A stretch of 64,000 nucleotides of DNA, from the NCBI GenBank assembly GCA_035627955.1, contig DASPKU010000015.1:186001-250000 (forward strand), written 5' to 3'. This document shows, piece after piece, positions 13,676-21,692 of this stretch. Origin of the DNA: Phycisphaerales bacterium (lineage in GTDB: Bacteria > Planctomycetota > Phycisphaerae > Phycisphaerales > UBA1924). The notes under the pieces are model-generated. The model made no database searches and was not told the origin of the DNA. It saw only the letters and a list, made by a program, of their open reading frames with translations. The position numbers and the translations under genes were made by a program. Each line of letters starts with the position of its first letter. The first letter of the stretch is position 1.

Positions 13676-16276
13676 ATGAGCGATAAAGCGCGCCGGAGCA
13701 ATGCGTGGGACGAGCGGCACCTGAGGGGGCCGTGGCTGTGGCCGGTGAAGGCGGTCGTGAAGGCGCTGAGCTCGATCACGCTGGCGGTGATTCTGCTGGT
13801 GTTCGTGGTGCTGTACGGGATTTCGGCGAGCGTGCCGGTCGGGCTGCTGGCGCTCGCGCCTACGTGGCTGGTGTATGCACTGGTGTTCGTGCTGATCGTG
13901 GGCGGGATGGGGGCGCTGGGTGCGTGGGGTGTGGCGAGGGCGCTGGGCGGGGCTGGGCGGGGGACGCGGTTTGTCGCTGCTTTCGCGGCCATGCTGGTGC
14001 TGGCGGGCGTGGGCGTGTGGGTGTGGGTGACGAACGTGTGGCCGCGGCTGCGGTATGACGAGGTGACGCACACCGGGCTGCGGTTCTTCGCGGGCTTCGT
14101 GGAGGCGAACAGGGCGATCACGCTGCGGCGGCTGCCGGGCGTAGAGATGACGGAGCTGGAGTACTACGCCGCGTGGCCGCTACGGTGGGCGCTGCTGCTG
14201 TTCGTGCTGAACATGGTGGTGGCGACGGTGCGGCGGATCGAGTTCACGTTCAAGAACATCGGCGTGCTGACGGTGCACACGGGCATCGTGATCATGGCGC
14301 TGGGGAGCGTGTACTACGCGGGGCTGAAGCAGGAGGGGGACACGCTGCTGCTGGCGGGGCAGCCGGACCCGCACACGGGGCGGCCCAGCCCCGGGCCGAT
14401 CCAGGACGTGTTCTACGACAACACGCGGGTGGCGCTGTTCGTGAACCCCAAGCGGATGGGGTGGGAGCAGCGGCTCGTCAATGGGCTGCCGCGGTACAAC
14501 GACTACAACCTGGGGGCGGGGCGGGGCGAGCTGGCCAGCGGCGTGGCGCGCTGGAAGAAGGACGCGGTGCCGGAGTCGCTGCCGGCGCTGGCGATCGAGC
14601 CGGAGGCGACGCCCACGACGATGGTGGATAGCGACGTGTCGCTGAAGATCGTGGGGTACGCGTCGTACGCGGAGGAGGAGAGCGACTACGCGCGGGTGGA
14701 GGTGCCCCAGGGGAGTACCGAGATGAAGACATCTCGGTGGCACGACGGATCAAAGTCGCACGAGCCGCTGCGGTTCGTGTTCCTGCACTCGCAGCTGGAG
14801 GATGAACAGGGGCGGGTGTCGGATGAGCCGGTGGTGTCGTTCGTGATGCCGCCCTTGAGCGCGAAGGACCGCGAGAGCGGCAACGACGTGTTCTCGCTGG
14901 AGTACACCTTTGGCGAATCGGGCGGGATGCCGGAATCGCGCTGGCGTGACCTGTCGGAGCCGCTGCCGGCGGGCACGCAGCACGCGCTGGTAATCGAGGT
15001 GCCGGGGAAGGACGGGGCGCCCTCGCACCGCGAGGTGGTGCCGGTCGCGAACGGCTCGGCCTTCGATGTCGGCAAGACCGGGTACCGCGTCGCGGTGAAG
15101 GAGCTGCTGCCCACCCCGCCGTTCCCGATCATCACCGAGGGGTACAAGGGGGCGGACAGTTCGGTGGCGGTGGTGACGGTGACGACGCCCACGGGCGAGA
15201 GTTTCGAGCGGTACGTGTACCACCGGTTCCCCGCGATCAACCAGGACATGCTGAGCGAGCGGCGGGCCAACGGGCAGCCGGTGCGGCGGGACGCGGACCC
15301 CGCGATCCGTATGGGGCTGATCGAGTGCGACCGCATCTACGTGTACATCGATGAGAGCGGGGGGAAGACGCGGGCGATCGTGCGGCAGAAGGGCGGCCTT
15401 GTAAAAGTCACCGAGTCGCTGGCGCCCGGGCAGCGGCTGGACATGGTGGAGAAGGTGCAGCTGCGGATCGGCGAGAAGTGGGACGCGGCCCGCAGGGTCG
15501 AGCTGCCCAAGGTAGTGCCGCCAGAGAAGCGCGAGAAGGAGTCGGTGGGCACGCACGACCGCGCGATGGTGGGCGTGGAAGTCGCGGCCAGCATCGGGGG
15601 GCGGCCCTGGTCGCAGGTGCAGTGGTTGCCGTTCACGCGGTACATGAGCCTGATGCAGGGCGGCGAGCGCGAGGTGGTGCTTCCGGACGGGCGGGTGTAC
15701 GGGCTTGCGATCGGGCGGCTGCAGCGGCCGCTGCCGGGCTTTGGCCTGCGGCTGCTGGACTTTGAGATGATCGCGTACGACCACCGCGGGGCGCCGCGGG
15801 ATTACCAGTCAATCGTGCGGGTGATGCCGGCGGGCGGGTCGGGGTTCGAGGTGTTCGACCACGTGACCAAGCTGAACGAGCCGCTGCAGGCGCCGTTCCA
15901 CTGGGACGACGGCAAGAGCTTCTTCGCGAACCTGCCGGGGCGGCTGGTGGCGGGCATGAGCCCCTTCCAGTTCAAGTTCAGCCAGAGCGGGTGGGACCAG
16001 CAGGGGTGGCAGCGGACGCAGAAGATGGCGGATGCGGGACAGCTGCCGCGGGCGTTCGCGAGCTTCACGATTCTGCACGTGGGCAACAACCCCGGCATCC
16101 ACCTGATTGCGCTTGGCGGAATCATGATGGGGGTTGGGATCCCGTGGGCGTTCTATGTGAAGCCGTGGCTGGTGCGGCGGGAGAAGCGGCGGATTCAGGA
16201 GATGGTGGCGGCGGGGACGTGGCGGAAGCCGGAAGCCGGAAAGCGGAAACCGGAAGTGGAGACGGCGGGCGTCTAG
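13676..16276 (+). CDS. resB: ResB-like cytochrome c biogenesis protein
   Basis: 866 residues. Membrane segments lie near residues 35-55, 60-80, 95-120, 172-190 and 200-222, with a final one near residue 815 (IHLIALGGIMMGVGIPWAFY), the ResB layout with a large periplasmic domain between. In System II cytochrome c maturation ResB pairs with CcsA (next gene, 28 bases on) to carry and ligate haem to apocytochromes. It is larger than typical ResB (450-600). Residues 348-356 (TEMKTSRWH) are encoded by a copy of the family 4 hairpin. The C-terminal tail WRKPEAGKRKPEV is encoded by family 3 repeat DNA. Confidence 0.82.
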   Translation: MSDKARRSNAWDERHLRGPWLWPVKAVVKALSSITLAVILLVFVVLYGISASVPVGLLALAPTWLVYALVFVLIVGGMGALGAWGVARALGGAGRGTRFVAAFAAMLVLAGVGVWVWVTNVWPRLRYDEVTHTGLRFFAGFVEANRAITLRRLPGVEMTELEYYAAWPLRWALLLFVLNMVVATVRRIEFTFKNIGVLTVHTGIVIMALGSVYYAGLKQEGDTLLLAGQPDPHTGRPSPGPIQDVFYDNTRVALFVNPKRMGWEQRLVNGLPRYNDYNLGAGRGELASGVARWKKDAVPESLPALAIEPEATPTTMVDSDVSLKIVGYASYAEEESDYARVEVPQGSTEMKTSRWHDGSKSHEPLRFVFLHSQLEDEQGRVSDEPVVSFVMPPLSAKDRESGNDVFSLEYTFGESGGMPESRWRDLSEPLPAGTQHALVIEVPGKDGAPSHREVVPVANGSAFDVGKTGYRVAVKELLPTPPFPIITEGYKGADSSVAVVTVTTPTGESFERYVYHRFPAINQDMLSERRANGQPVRRDADPAIRMGLIECDRIYVYIDESGGKTRAIVRQKGGLVKVTESLAPGQRLDMVEKVQLRIGEKWDAARRVELPKVVPPEKREKESVGTHDRAMVGVEVAASIGGRPWSQVQWLPFTRYMSLMQGGEREVVLPDGRVYGLAIGRLQRPLPGFGLRLLDFEMIAYDHRGAPRDYQSIVRVMPAGGSGFEVFDHVTKLNEPLQAPFHWDDGKSFFANLPGRLVAGMSPFQFKFSQSGWDQQGWQRTQKMADAGQLPRAFASFTILHVGNNPGIHLIALGGIMMGVGIPWAFYVKPWLVRREKRRIQEMVAAGTWRKPEAGKRKPEVETAGV
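14717..14743. repeat. Family 4 hairpin inside resB, copy 2
   Basis: ACCGAGATG (14717-14725) and CATCTCGGT (14730-14738) form a perfect 9-bp stem around AAGA, followed by GGCAC as in copy 1. Its length keeps the reading frame open through the ResB-like gene. Confidence 0.85.
16225..16263. repeat. Family 3 short tandem repeat at the resB C-terminus
   Basis: Degenerate GGAAGCCGGAAAGCGGAAACC units encode the last conserved-looking but compositionally odd residues of the ResB-like protein. Sequence resembles 8529-8582 and 33976-34015. Confidence 0.7.
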
Positions 16277-16280
16277 AGCT

Positions 16281-16381
16281 AAATGGCAAAGGGCAAATTG
16301 GCAAATGGCAAATCAGAGGAAGACAGCGTGGCTGGTGATGGCGTTCGTATTTGCCCTTTGCCATTTGCCCTTTGCGAATTT
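16281..16381. repeat. Dispersed palindrome, family 2 (GGCAAAGGGCAAAT...ATTTGCCCTTTGCC), copy 1
   Basis: Left arm 16281-16315 and right arm 16349-16381 are near reverse complements. The left arm contains the ccsA start codon and the right arm encodes the hydrophobic core of its signal peptide. Other copies: 21597-21692, 36091-36167, 41145-41226. Confidence 0.88.
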
Positions 16382-18149
16382 CGCCGCGGCGCAGCTGGCG
16401 CCGGCGGGCAACGCGCACCCGCAGACGCGGCTGGTGGGTGAGGGGGAGGGGATCAGCAACCCGTTCGGGGCGAGCAACAGCGACCCGACGAAGGTGCCCA
16501 CGCAGCACCAGAAGGCGGAGTTCGCGGCGAAGGTGGACCTGGAGTCGCTGCGGGACTTGGCCGTGCTGCACAACGGACGGGTGAAGGTGCTGGACACGCT
16601 GGCGCGGGAGACAGTGTTCAAGTTGACGGGCAAGCGGCGGTTCGTGGAGCGGCCGGCGGCGATCAACACGGCGAGCCCGGGGCCTGGTGGAGCCCCGACG
16701 GTCGGGCAGGTGATCTTCGAGAAGGTGAAGTACGACCCGCTGTTCACGCTCTTGGATTTGAGCATTGATCCGCAGTACTACGTGGACAAGCCGATCATCG
16801 GGATCGACTACCTGAACCTGCGGCGGGAGCTGCTGGAGGCCGCGTTCCCGGGGGATGAGGAGAAGGTCAAGCACGAGCTGAAGGCGGGTGGCGTGTCGCC
16901 GCTGATCATCAACGCGCACGCGGGGAAGGTGGCGAGCAAGCACCCCGGCGAGGAGCAGTGGGCGCGGGCCCTGGGCGAGATGGACCAGGCGATCGGGCTG
17001 TACGTGGGGGCTTCGCGGAACTGGGATGTGGTGGCACCGGCGTCGAAGGACCAGGCGTGGGTGCACCTGTCGCGGCTGCCGGAGGATGCGCCGGCCCGCA
17101 AGGCGGCGCTGGCGCTGGGGGCGGCGTGGCGCGGGCTGGACGCCGCCGCGGCCAACGCGGCCATCGCGACGCTCGCGGCCGAGTTGCCGAAGATCAACGC
17201 GGAGGTCTACCCCGGCGGGCGCCGCTCGCTCGAGCTCACGTACAACAAGGCGAACGCGTTCGAGTGGGGGTTCTGGGCGTACTGCGTGTCGCTGGTGGCG
17301 CTGCTGCTGGCGTTCGGCACGGGGCGGAAGTGGCTGGCGGTGGCGGGCTCGGCGCTGCTGGTGGGGGCGGTCGGGCTGCACGCGTTCGGGTTCATCACGC
17401 GGTGCATCATCGCGGAGCGGTTCGCAATCCAGAACCAGTTCGAGTCGATGACGGGCGTGTCGCTGTTCGCCGCGGCGTTGGGGCTGGTGGTGATGCTGGT
17501 GCGGCGGCAGTGGCTGTTCGGCGCGGCCGCGGCGGCGGTGGGGTTCATGGTGCTGATCACCGCGACGCAGGCGGGGATTCCCGGACAGCACATCGAGCGC
17601 GAGGCGGCGATCCTGAACACGAGCGTGCTGCTGAAGTACCACGTGACGACGGTGCTGGTGTCGTATGGATTGATTGCGCTGGGGTTCGTGTGCTCGTTGT
17701 TTTATCTGGGGGCGCACTACTTCGGGAGCAGGGCGGGCTCGGCGCAACTGGCGTCCGGCACTGGCGGGCGAGCCGCCAGTGGCACGCCTGTCGTGGCCGC
17801 TGTGGCTGTGGGCGACTCCCCCACTGTTCCCCGCGCAAAGCTGCTCCAGGACCTCGACACCGCCCAGATGATCGTGCTGCAGCTGGCGTTCTGGACGCTG
17901 GGCGTGGGCATCCTGCTCGGCGCGTGGTGGGCGGACCACTCGTGGGGGCGGTGGTGGGCGTTTGACCCCAAGGAGACGTGGGCGCTGCTGACGTGGATCA
18001 TCTACCTGATCGTGATCCACGTGCGCGTGGCCGCGCCGGCGAAGAAGGGGCTGACCACGGCGTGGCTTTCGGTGGTGGGCTTTATCGTGATGCTGTGGAC
18101 GTACTTCGGCGTGAATCTGCTGCTGCCGGGGCTGCACGCGTACGCCTAA
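16305..18149 (+). CDS. ccsA: CcsA/CcmF-like cytochrome c assembly protein (System II)
   Basis: 614 residues. A signal peptide (MANQRKTAWLVMAFVFALCH...) is followed by a soluble domain (residues 40-310). Then comes a membrane domain of about eight helices ending in the WWD-type haem-handling motif: WWADHSWGRWWAFDPKETWA (near residue 545). CcsA exports and presents haem with ResB, whose gene lies immediately upstream. No Shine-Dalgarno sequence is visible: ATG 16305 lies in the left arm of a family 2 palindrome, and residues 15-26 are encoded by its right arm. A second repeat-like insertion (17752-17796) encodes SGTGGRAASGTPV between two membrane helices. Confidence 0.85.
   Translation: MANQRKTAWLVMAFVFALCHLPFANFAAAQLAPAGNAHPQTRLVGEGEGISNPFGASNSDPTKVPTQHQKAEFAAKVDLESLRDLAVLHNGRVKVLDTLARETVFKLTGKRRFVERPAAINTASPGPGGAPTVGQVIFEKVKYDPLFTLLDLSIDPQYYVDKPIIGIDYLNLRRELLEAAFPGDEEKVKHELKAGGVSPLIINAHAGKVASKHPGEEQWARALGEMDQAIGLYVGASRNWDVVAPASKDQAWVHLSRLPEDAPARKAALALGAAWRGLDAAAANAAIATLAAELPKINAEVYPGGRRSLELTYNKANAFEWGFWAYCVSLVALLLAFGTGRKWLAVAGSALLVGAVGLHAFGFITRCIIAERFAIQNQFESMTGVSLFAAALGLVVMLVRRQWLFGAAAAAVGFMVLITATQAGIPGQHIEREAAILNTSVLLKYHVTTVLVSYGLIALGFVCSLFYLGAHYFGSRAGSAQLASGTGGRAASGTPVVAAVAVGDSPTVPRAKLLQDLDTAQMIVLQLAFWTLGVGILLGAWWADHSWGRWWAFDPKETWALLTWIIYLIVIHVRVAAPAKKGLTTAWLSVVGFIVMLWTYFGVNLLLPGLHAYA
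17752..17796. repeat. In-frame GC-rich inverted repeat in ccsA
   Basis: ACTGGCGG (loop GCGAG) CCGCCAGT forms a perfect 8-bp stem, followed by GGCACGCC. It encodes a Gly/Ala/Ser-rich loop near residues 482-497 that interrupts the CcsA-like membrane domain without a frameshift. Confidence 0.65.
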
Positions 18150-18182
18150 GGAAAGTCGGAAGTGGGAAGTCGGAAGTCGGAG
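18150..18182. repeat. Short tandem repeat GGAAGTCGGAAGTGGGAAGT at the mpg start
   Basis: Four degenerate 8-bp units (GGAAGTCG, GGAAGTGG and relatives). The only available upstream start codon of mpg lies within it. Similar GATGTCGGAAGTCGG units occur inside mqnC at 7857-7890. Confidence 0.65.
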
Positions 18183-18842
18183 TCAGAACGGCTCCCCCGC
18201 GAGTTCTACCTCGTGGACGCGGCCACGCTGGCGCAGCGGCTCATTGGGCAGCGGCTGGTGCGCGCGCTCGAGGACGGCACGCGGGCGGCGGGCGTCATAG
18301 TCGAAACCGAGGCGTATCTGGGCGTGAAGGACAAGGCCGCGCACACCTTCGGCGGGCGGCGCACGGCCCGGAACGAGTCGATGTACGCCATCGGCGGCAC
18401 GGCCTACGTGTACTTCACCTACGGCATGCACTTCTGCATGAACGTGGTTGCGAGCGAGGCGGGGGACCCTGTTGCGGTGCTGCTGCGGGCGCTTGAGCCG
18501 GTGGAGGGCGTCCAAGCGATGCGTGCTCTGCGCACGCACCGCCCCCGCAAGACGCCGCTCAAGGAAAAGGACCTGTGCAGCGGGCCGGGGCGGTTGTGCG
18601 AGGCCCTCGCGATCGGGCGCGACCTCAATGGCGAAGACCTCACCACCAGCCGCCGGATGTGGATCGAGGGTGGAAAGACGTACACGGCCCGCGATCTCGT
18701 GCGGACCACCCGCGTCGGGATCGCCTCGGCGGAGGAGTGGGTCGACCGCCCGCTGCGGTGGTACGTGCGGGGGAACGTGCACGTGAGCGTCGATGCGAAG
18801 GAGGTTTCTCGCGGAGACGCGGGGGCGCGGAGAAAGGCTTAG
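18162..18842 (+). CDS. mpg: 3-methyladenine DNA glycosylase (AAG/MPG family)
   Basis: Removes alkylated purines from DNA in base excision repair. The 226-residue product has the AAG fold signatures: LIGQRLVR, GVIVETEAYLGVKDKAAHTF, RNESMYAIGGTAYVYFTYGM, CMNVV, and CSGPGRLCEALAI. Glu in VETEAY is the catalytic residue of the family. GTG 18162 is the only clear upstream start and lies in tandem-repeat DNA; GTG 18213 (before DAATLAQ) is an alternative. The last dozen residues (EVSRGDAGARRKA) are encoded by the left arm of a family 1 palindrome, so both ends of the gene are repeat-derived. Confidence 0.9.
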   Translation: MGSRKSESERLPREFYLVDAATLAQRLIGQRLVRALEDGTRAAGVIVETEAYLGVKDKAAHTFGGRRTARNESMYAIGGTAYVYFTYGMHFCMNVVASEAGDPVAVLLRALEPVEGVQAMRALRTHRPRKTPLKEKDLCSGPGRLCEALAIGRDLNGEDLTTSRRMWIEGGKTYTARDLVRTTRVGIASAEEWVDRPLRWYVRGNVHVSVDAKEVSRGDAGARRKA

Positions 18843-18908
18843 GAGCCGTTCGTCCTCGGTTCAGGATCCCGACTTTGCTCCTCCGCGCCTCCGCGTCTCC
18901 GCGAGAGA
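18806..18908. repeat. Dispersed palindrome, family 1, copy 3
   Basis: Left arm 18806-18836 overlaps the mpg 3' end and stop codon; right arm 18878-18908 (CTCCGCGCCTCCGCGTCTCC...) is its near reverse complement. Confidence 0.85.
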
Positions 18909-19094
18909 TTGGAAGTCAAGTTCAAGGCCGCCGCTGGCCGAATCAGGGGAGCGCCGGGCGAGGTGGTTATGGGGTGCTTGGCGGATGCCGCGGCGGGCGG
19001 TACCTTCCTAGACTGTGCTGGTGAGAAGCGGCTGAGCCAGGGCTGACCGGCTTGGCCGAGTGGACGAGAGACACGGACCCAGAGGAGACGCAGG

Positions 19095-19490
19095 GTGTCC
19101 GATCAGTTCATGCAGGATTGGAAGTTCCTCCGCGACAAGGCCGGGCCTTTCCCGCCGCAGGCGTACCAGTTCGTCCGCGAGGGGCTGGCCCACACCGTCA
19201 AGTCGATCCACGGCGACGCCCCGTCCATGATGCACGACGAGGAAGGCCGGCACGTCAGCGGGCAGCAGCTGTGCCTGGGCCTGCGCGACTTCGCCCTCAA
19301 GCAGTACGGGCGCCTCGCCAAGATGGTGCTCGCGAGCTGGAACATCACCGAGACGGGCGACTTTGGCCGCATCGTCTTCGCGATGATCGACGCGGGGCTC
19401 ATGCGCAAGACCGAGGAGGACACCATGGAAGACTTCCAGGGCGTGTTCGACTTCGATGAGGCGTTTGGGGACCTCTCGGTGAAGGGGTAG
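19095..19490 (+). CDS. Minf_1886-family protein
   Basis: 131 residues. GTG 19095 follows AGGAG (19082-19086) at good spacing. The sequence has the conserved pattern of the uncharacterised Minf_1886 family known from planctomycetes and Verrucomicrobia: AYQFVREGLAHTV, HVSGQQLCLGLRDFALKQYG, VLASWNITETGDFGRIVFAM, AGLMRKTEEDTMEDFQGVFD. Soluble, no signal peptide. The function of the family is unknown; its small size and conservation suggest a housekeeping or regulatory role. Confidence 0.85.
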   Translation: MSDQFMQDWKFLRDKAGPFPPQAYQFVREGLAHTVKSIHGDAPSMMHDEEGRHVSGQQLCLGLRDFALKQYGRLAKMVLASWNITETGDFGRIVFAMIDAGLMRKTEEDTMEDFQGVFDFDEAFGDLSVKG

Positions 19491-19576
19491 GGCGGCAGCG
19501 AGACAGCGAAACAGCGAGACAGGGCTCCGGGATTCCGGGGCCTTTTTCGTTTCCCGCGCGAAACGGAAGGCATCTC

Positions 19577-19752
19577 ACCGCAGAGCACGCAGAGAGCGCT
19601 GAGCGGAAACGGGCGAGTTCCTTCTCAGTTCCGCGTCACTCCGCTCCTCTCCGCAAACTCCGCGTTCGGCTTCAAGGCATGAAACGCGGATCGCGCGGAG
19701 GGGAGCGGAGTTATCCGGACTTGCCTCTGCGTGCTCTGCGATCTCTGCGGTT
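19577..19752. repeat. Nested palindrome, diverged family 1, copy 4
   Basis: Outer arms ACCGCAGAGCACGCAGAG (from 19577) and CTCTGCGTGCTCTGCG...CTCTGCGGT (to 19752) face each other. An inner pair, near 19628-19668 and 19681-19712, has ACTCCGCTCCTCTCCGC against GCGCGGAGGGGAGCGGAGT. The whole could fold into a very long cruciform. Confidence 0.75.
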
Positions 19753-19796
19753 CAATGCCTTCAAGGAGCATCGTGGGTGGTCGCTTGAGGCCACGT

Positions 19797-19930
19797 GTCC
19801 GGCTTCGTCGGTCAAAGGTCCGGCGCGCTCGGTCAGATGCGCGGCTCCGTCGGTCAAAAGTCCGGCGCGCTCGGTCAAATGCGCGGCTTCGTCGGTCAAA
19901 TGCGCCGCTTCTTGGGTCAAAAGTTTGGCA
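19797..19930. repeat. 42-bp tandem array with GGTCAAA half-units
   Basis: About three copies of 42 bp. Each is made of two roughly 21-bp half-units, one like TCGGTCAAAGGTCCGGCGCGC, shortened here as TCGGTCAAAG-N-CCGGCGC, and one like TCGGTCAAATGCGCGGC. Unit length is a multiple of three in all frames. It lies 150 bases upstream of the AI-2E-family gene. Confidence 0.8.
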
Positions 19931-20079
19931 CGCACGCGAGACCCTCCCGCGTTGTCAGTGAGGAGTTCGGACTCCCGGTCGCCGGCAGGGGCAGAAGCTG
20001 CGCAGTTTGGGCAAGCGGGCCAGCGGAATCCCGAACAAACGGTGGCTTACTCCGCCCAACGTCCGATCATTGTGCTGCC

Positions 20080-21597
20080 ATGCCGCCTGACTCCGATAAC
20101 CAGCACCTCAACCCCCACTCGCCGGTCCCCCCTACCACTGCCGCCGCGGCGAACGCTGCGCGGGTGGTAGGTTCTGGCGGCGGGACCACACCCCACGGCG
20201 GGCAGCCGCTCTCCAAGCTCCACATCTGGCAGATTCAGCCGGTGCGGGACCTGCTCGTCATCGGGGCGGTGATCCTGATCGTGTGGCTGGGGCACAAGAT
20301 TTCGATCGTGACGGTGCCGATGCTGCTGGCGCTCCTGCTGGCGTACCTGTTCGAGCCGCTGGTGGCGTGGGCGGTGCGTCGAAAACTGTTCACGCGGCGG
20401 GGGGCGGCCATCACCATCATCCTGCTGGGGGCCGCGGCGTTGATCGGGCCGGTGGGGATCGGCGGCGGCTTCGCCACCTGGCAGGGCGTGCGGCTCGCGG
20501 GGCGCACGGTGCGGAACGTGGACAACCTCGTGCAGTCGGTGGCCCACCCGCAGGACGAGGCGGCCCTGAACAAGCTGCCGCCGGCGTGGCGGGACGCGCG
20601 CGACCGGATCGTCGAGGACGAGAGTCTGAGGCGGCAGCTGCTGCCGCTGGCGGGGGTCAAGCCGGAGGGGGCGGAGAGCGGAGAGCAGGGAGCGGAGAAC
20701 GGAGAGCGGGGAGCGGAGAGCGGGGCGGAACAGAAGCCTGCGCCCCAAGCCGTCCCCGAGGGCGCGCTGCAAGGCCCACAGCCCGCGCCGCCGCAGGCCG
20801 AGCACCCGCACGCGAGCGAGGAGTCGGACGTCGGGCGGATGATCTCGTGGGTGGTGTCGTCGGTGCGGCAGAACGCGGCGACCATCAGCCAGCGGCTGGT
20901 CAACGTGGGCACGGGCATCGCGGGGCAGGCCCTGGACGTGCTCAAGGCCGTGGGCGGCTTCCTGTTCGGCGCGTTCCTCACCGCGTTCTTCTTCTACTTC
21001 TTCTGCACGGGCTACGGCGAGGTGCAGAAGTTCTGGGAGGGGCTGATCCCCGAGAAGAAGAAGGGGCGGTTCATCGACCTGGTCACCAAGATGGACCGCG
21101 TGATCGCGGGGTTCGTGCGCGGGCGGCTCACGGTCGCTGGCGTGCAGATCGTGGTGTACACGGTGCTGTACTCGCTGGTGGGCGTGCCCGCGCCGCTCAT
21201 CGTCGGGCCGATCATGGGCATCCTCACCATCGTGCCGTACGCCTCGGGCATCGCGGCCCCGATCGCGATGGGCCTCATGTGGCTGGACCCGCCCGGCGGC
21301 TGGCGGGGCGAGTGGTGGTGGATCGTGGGCGGCCCGCTCGTGGTGCTCATGATCACGCAGTTCCTGGATGACTACGTGCTGACGCCGATGATCCAGGGCA
21401 AGGCGACCAACATGGACACGCCGACGATCCTGTTCGCGTCCATCGCGGGCGGCTCGATCGCCGGGTTCTATGGCGTGCTGGTGGCGATCCCGGTGGCGGC
21501 GTGCCTGAAGATCCTCTTGAAGGAGGTCTTCTGGCCGCGGTTCCGGGCGTGGAGCGAGGGAAGGGCGCCGGACGTGCTGCCGATCCGGGAAACCTAG
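20080..21597 (+). CDS. AI-2E family (PerM-like) membrane protein
   Basis: 505 residues from ATG 20080. Membrane segments lie at about residues 55-90 (LLVIGAVILIVWLGHKIS and on), 105-130 and 280-305 and in a C-terminal group. The family core is GFVRGRLTVAGVQIVVYTVL, GVPAPLIVGPIMGILTIVPY and ITQFLDDYVLTPMIQGKATN. Members are proposed exporters, including for autoinducer-2 or Na+/H+ exchange; the substrate here is unknown. Residues 199-218 (GAESGEQGAENGERGAE...) are encoded by family 3-like tandem repeats (20676-20733) in the variable central loop. Confidence 0.87.
   Translation: MPPDSDNQHLNPHSPVPPTTAAAANAARVVGSGGGTTPHGGQPLSKLHIWQIQPVRDLLVIGAVILIVWLGHKISIVTVPMLLALLLAYLFEPLVAWAVRRKLFTRRGAAITIILLGAAALIGPVGIGGGFATWQGVRLAGRTVRNVDNLVQSVAHPQDEAALNKLPPAWRDARDRIVEDESLRRQLLPLAGVKPEGAESGEQGAENGERGAESGAEQKPAPQAVPEGALQGPQPAPPQAEHPHASEESDVGRMISWVVSSVRQNAATISQRLVNVGTGIAGQALDVLKAVGGFLFGAFLTAFFFYFFCTGYGEVQKFWEGLIPEKKKGRFIDLVTKMDRVIAGFVRGRLTVAGVQIVVYTVLYSLVGVPAPLIVGPIMGILTIVPYASGIAAPIAMGLMWLDPPGGWRGEWWWIVGGPLVVLMITQFLDDYVLTPMIQGKATNMDTPTILFASIAGGSIAGFYGVLVAIPVAACLKILLKEVFWPRFRAWSEGRAPDVLPIRET
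20676..20733. repeat. Family 3-like tandem repeat inside the AI-2E-family gene
   Basis: Units of GGAGAGCGGGGAGCGGAGAG type encode an in-frame (GAESGE)-like low-complexity loop. No frame disruption. Confidence 0.7.
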
Positions 21598-21692
21598 TGG
21601 CAAAGTGGCAAAGTGGCGAAGTGGCAGAGTGGCAAAGTGCGCAAGCGTGCGCACGGGTCTTTTCACTTTGCCACTTTGCCACTTTGCCACTA
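21597..21692. repeat. Dispersed palindrome, family 2, copy 2
   Basis: Left arm TGGCAAAGTGGCAAAGTGGC... begins at the AI-2E-family stop codon; right arm CACTTTGCCACTTTGCCACT ends at the stop of the convergent acyltransferase gene. It may act as a bidirectional transcription end. Confidence 0.8.

Larger units (their letters stand above)
19491..20079. other. Long intergenic region of nested palindrome and tandem repeats
   Basis: 589 bases with no convincing gene on either strand. It holds a diverged nested family 1 palindrome (19577-19752) followed by a 42-bp tandem array (19797-19930). Short reading frames across the array encode only 14-residue repeats and show no start or ribosome site. An AI-2E-family gene starts at 20080. 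Confidence 0.6.

Noticed and set aside
12112-14121. Leftward 669-residue frame opposite the amidohydrolase and resB
   Set aside because: Composition is Pro/His/Arg-rich antisense of two convincing genes, with no ribosome site or recognisable domain.
19797-19930. CRISPR array
   Set aside because: Units are directly adjacent without unique spacers, and no cas genes are present in the window.
19711-19935. Leftward 74-residue frame with LTDEAAHLTERAG repeats
   Set aside because: It exists because a 42-bp tandem array is open in all frames; no ribosome site and the rest of the frame lacks protein-like composition.
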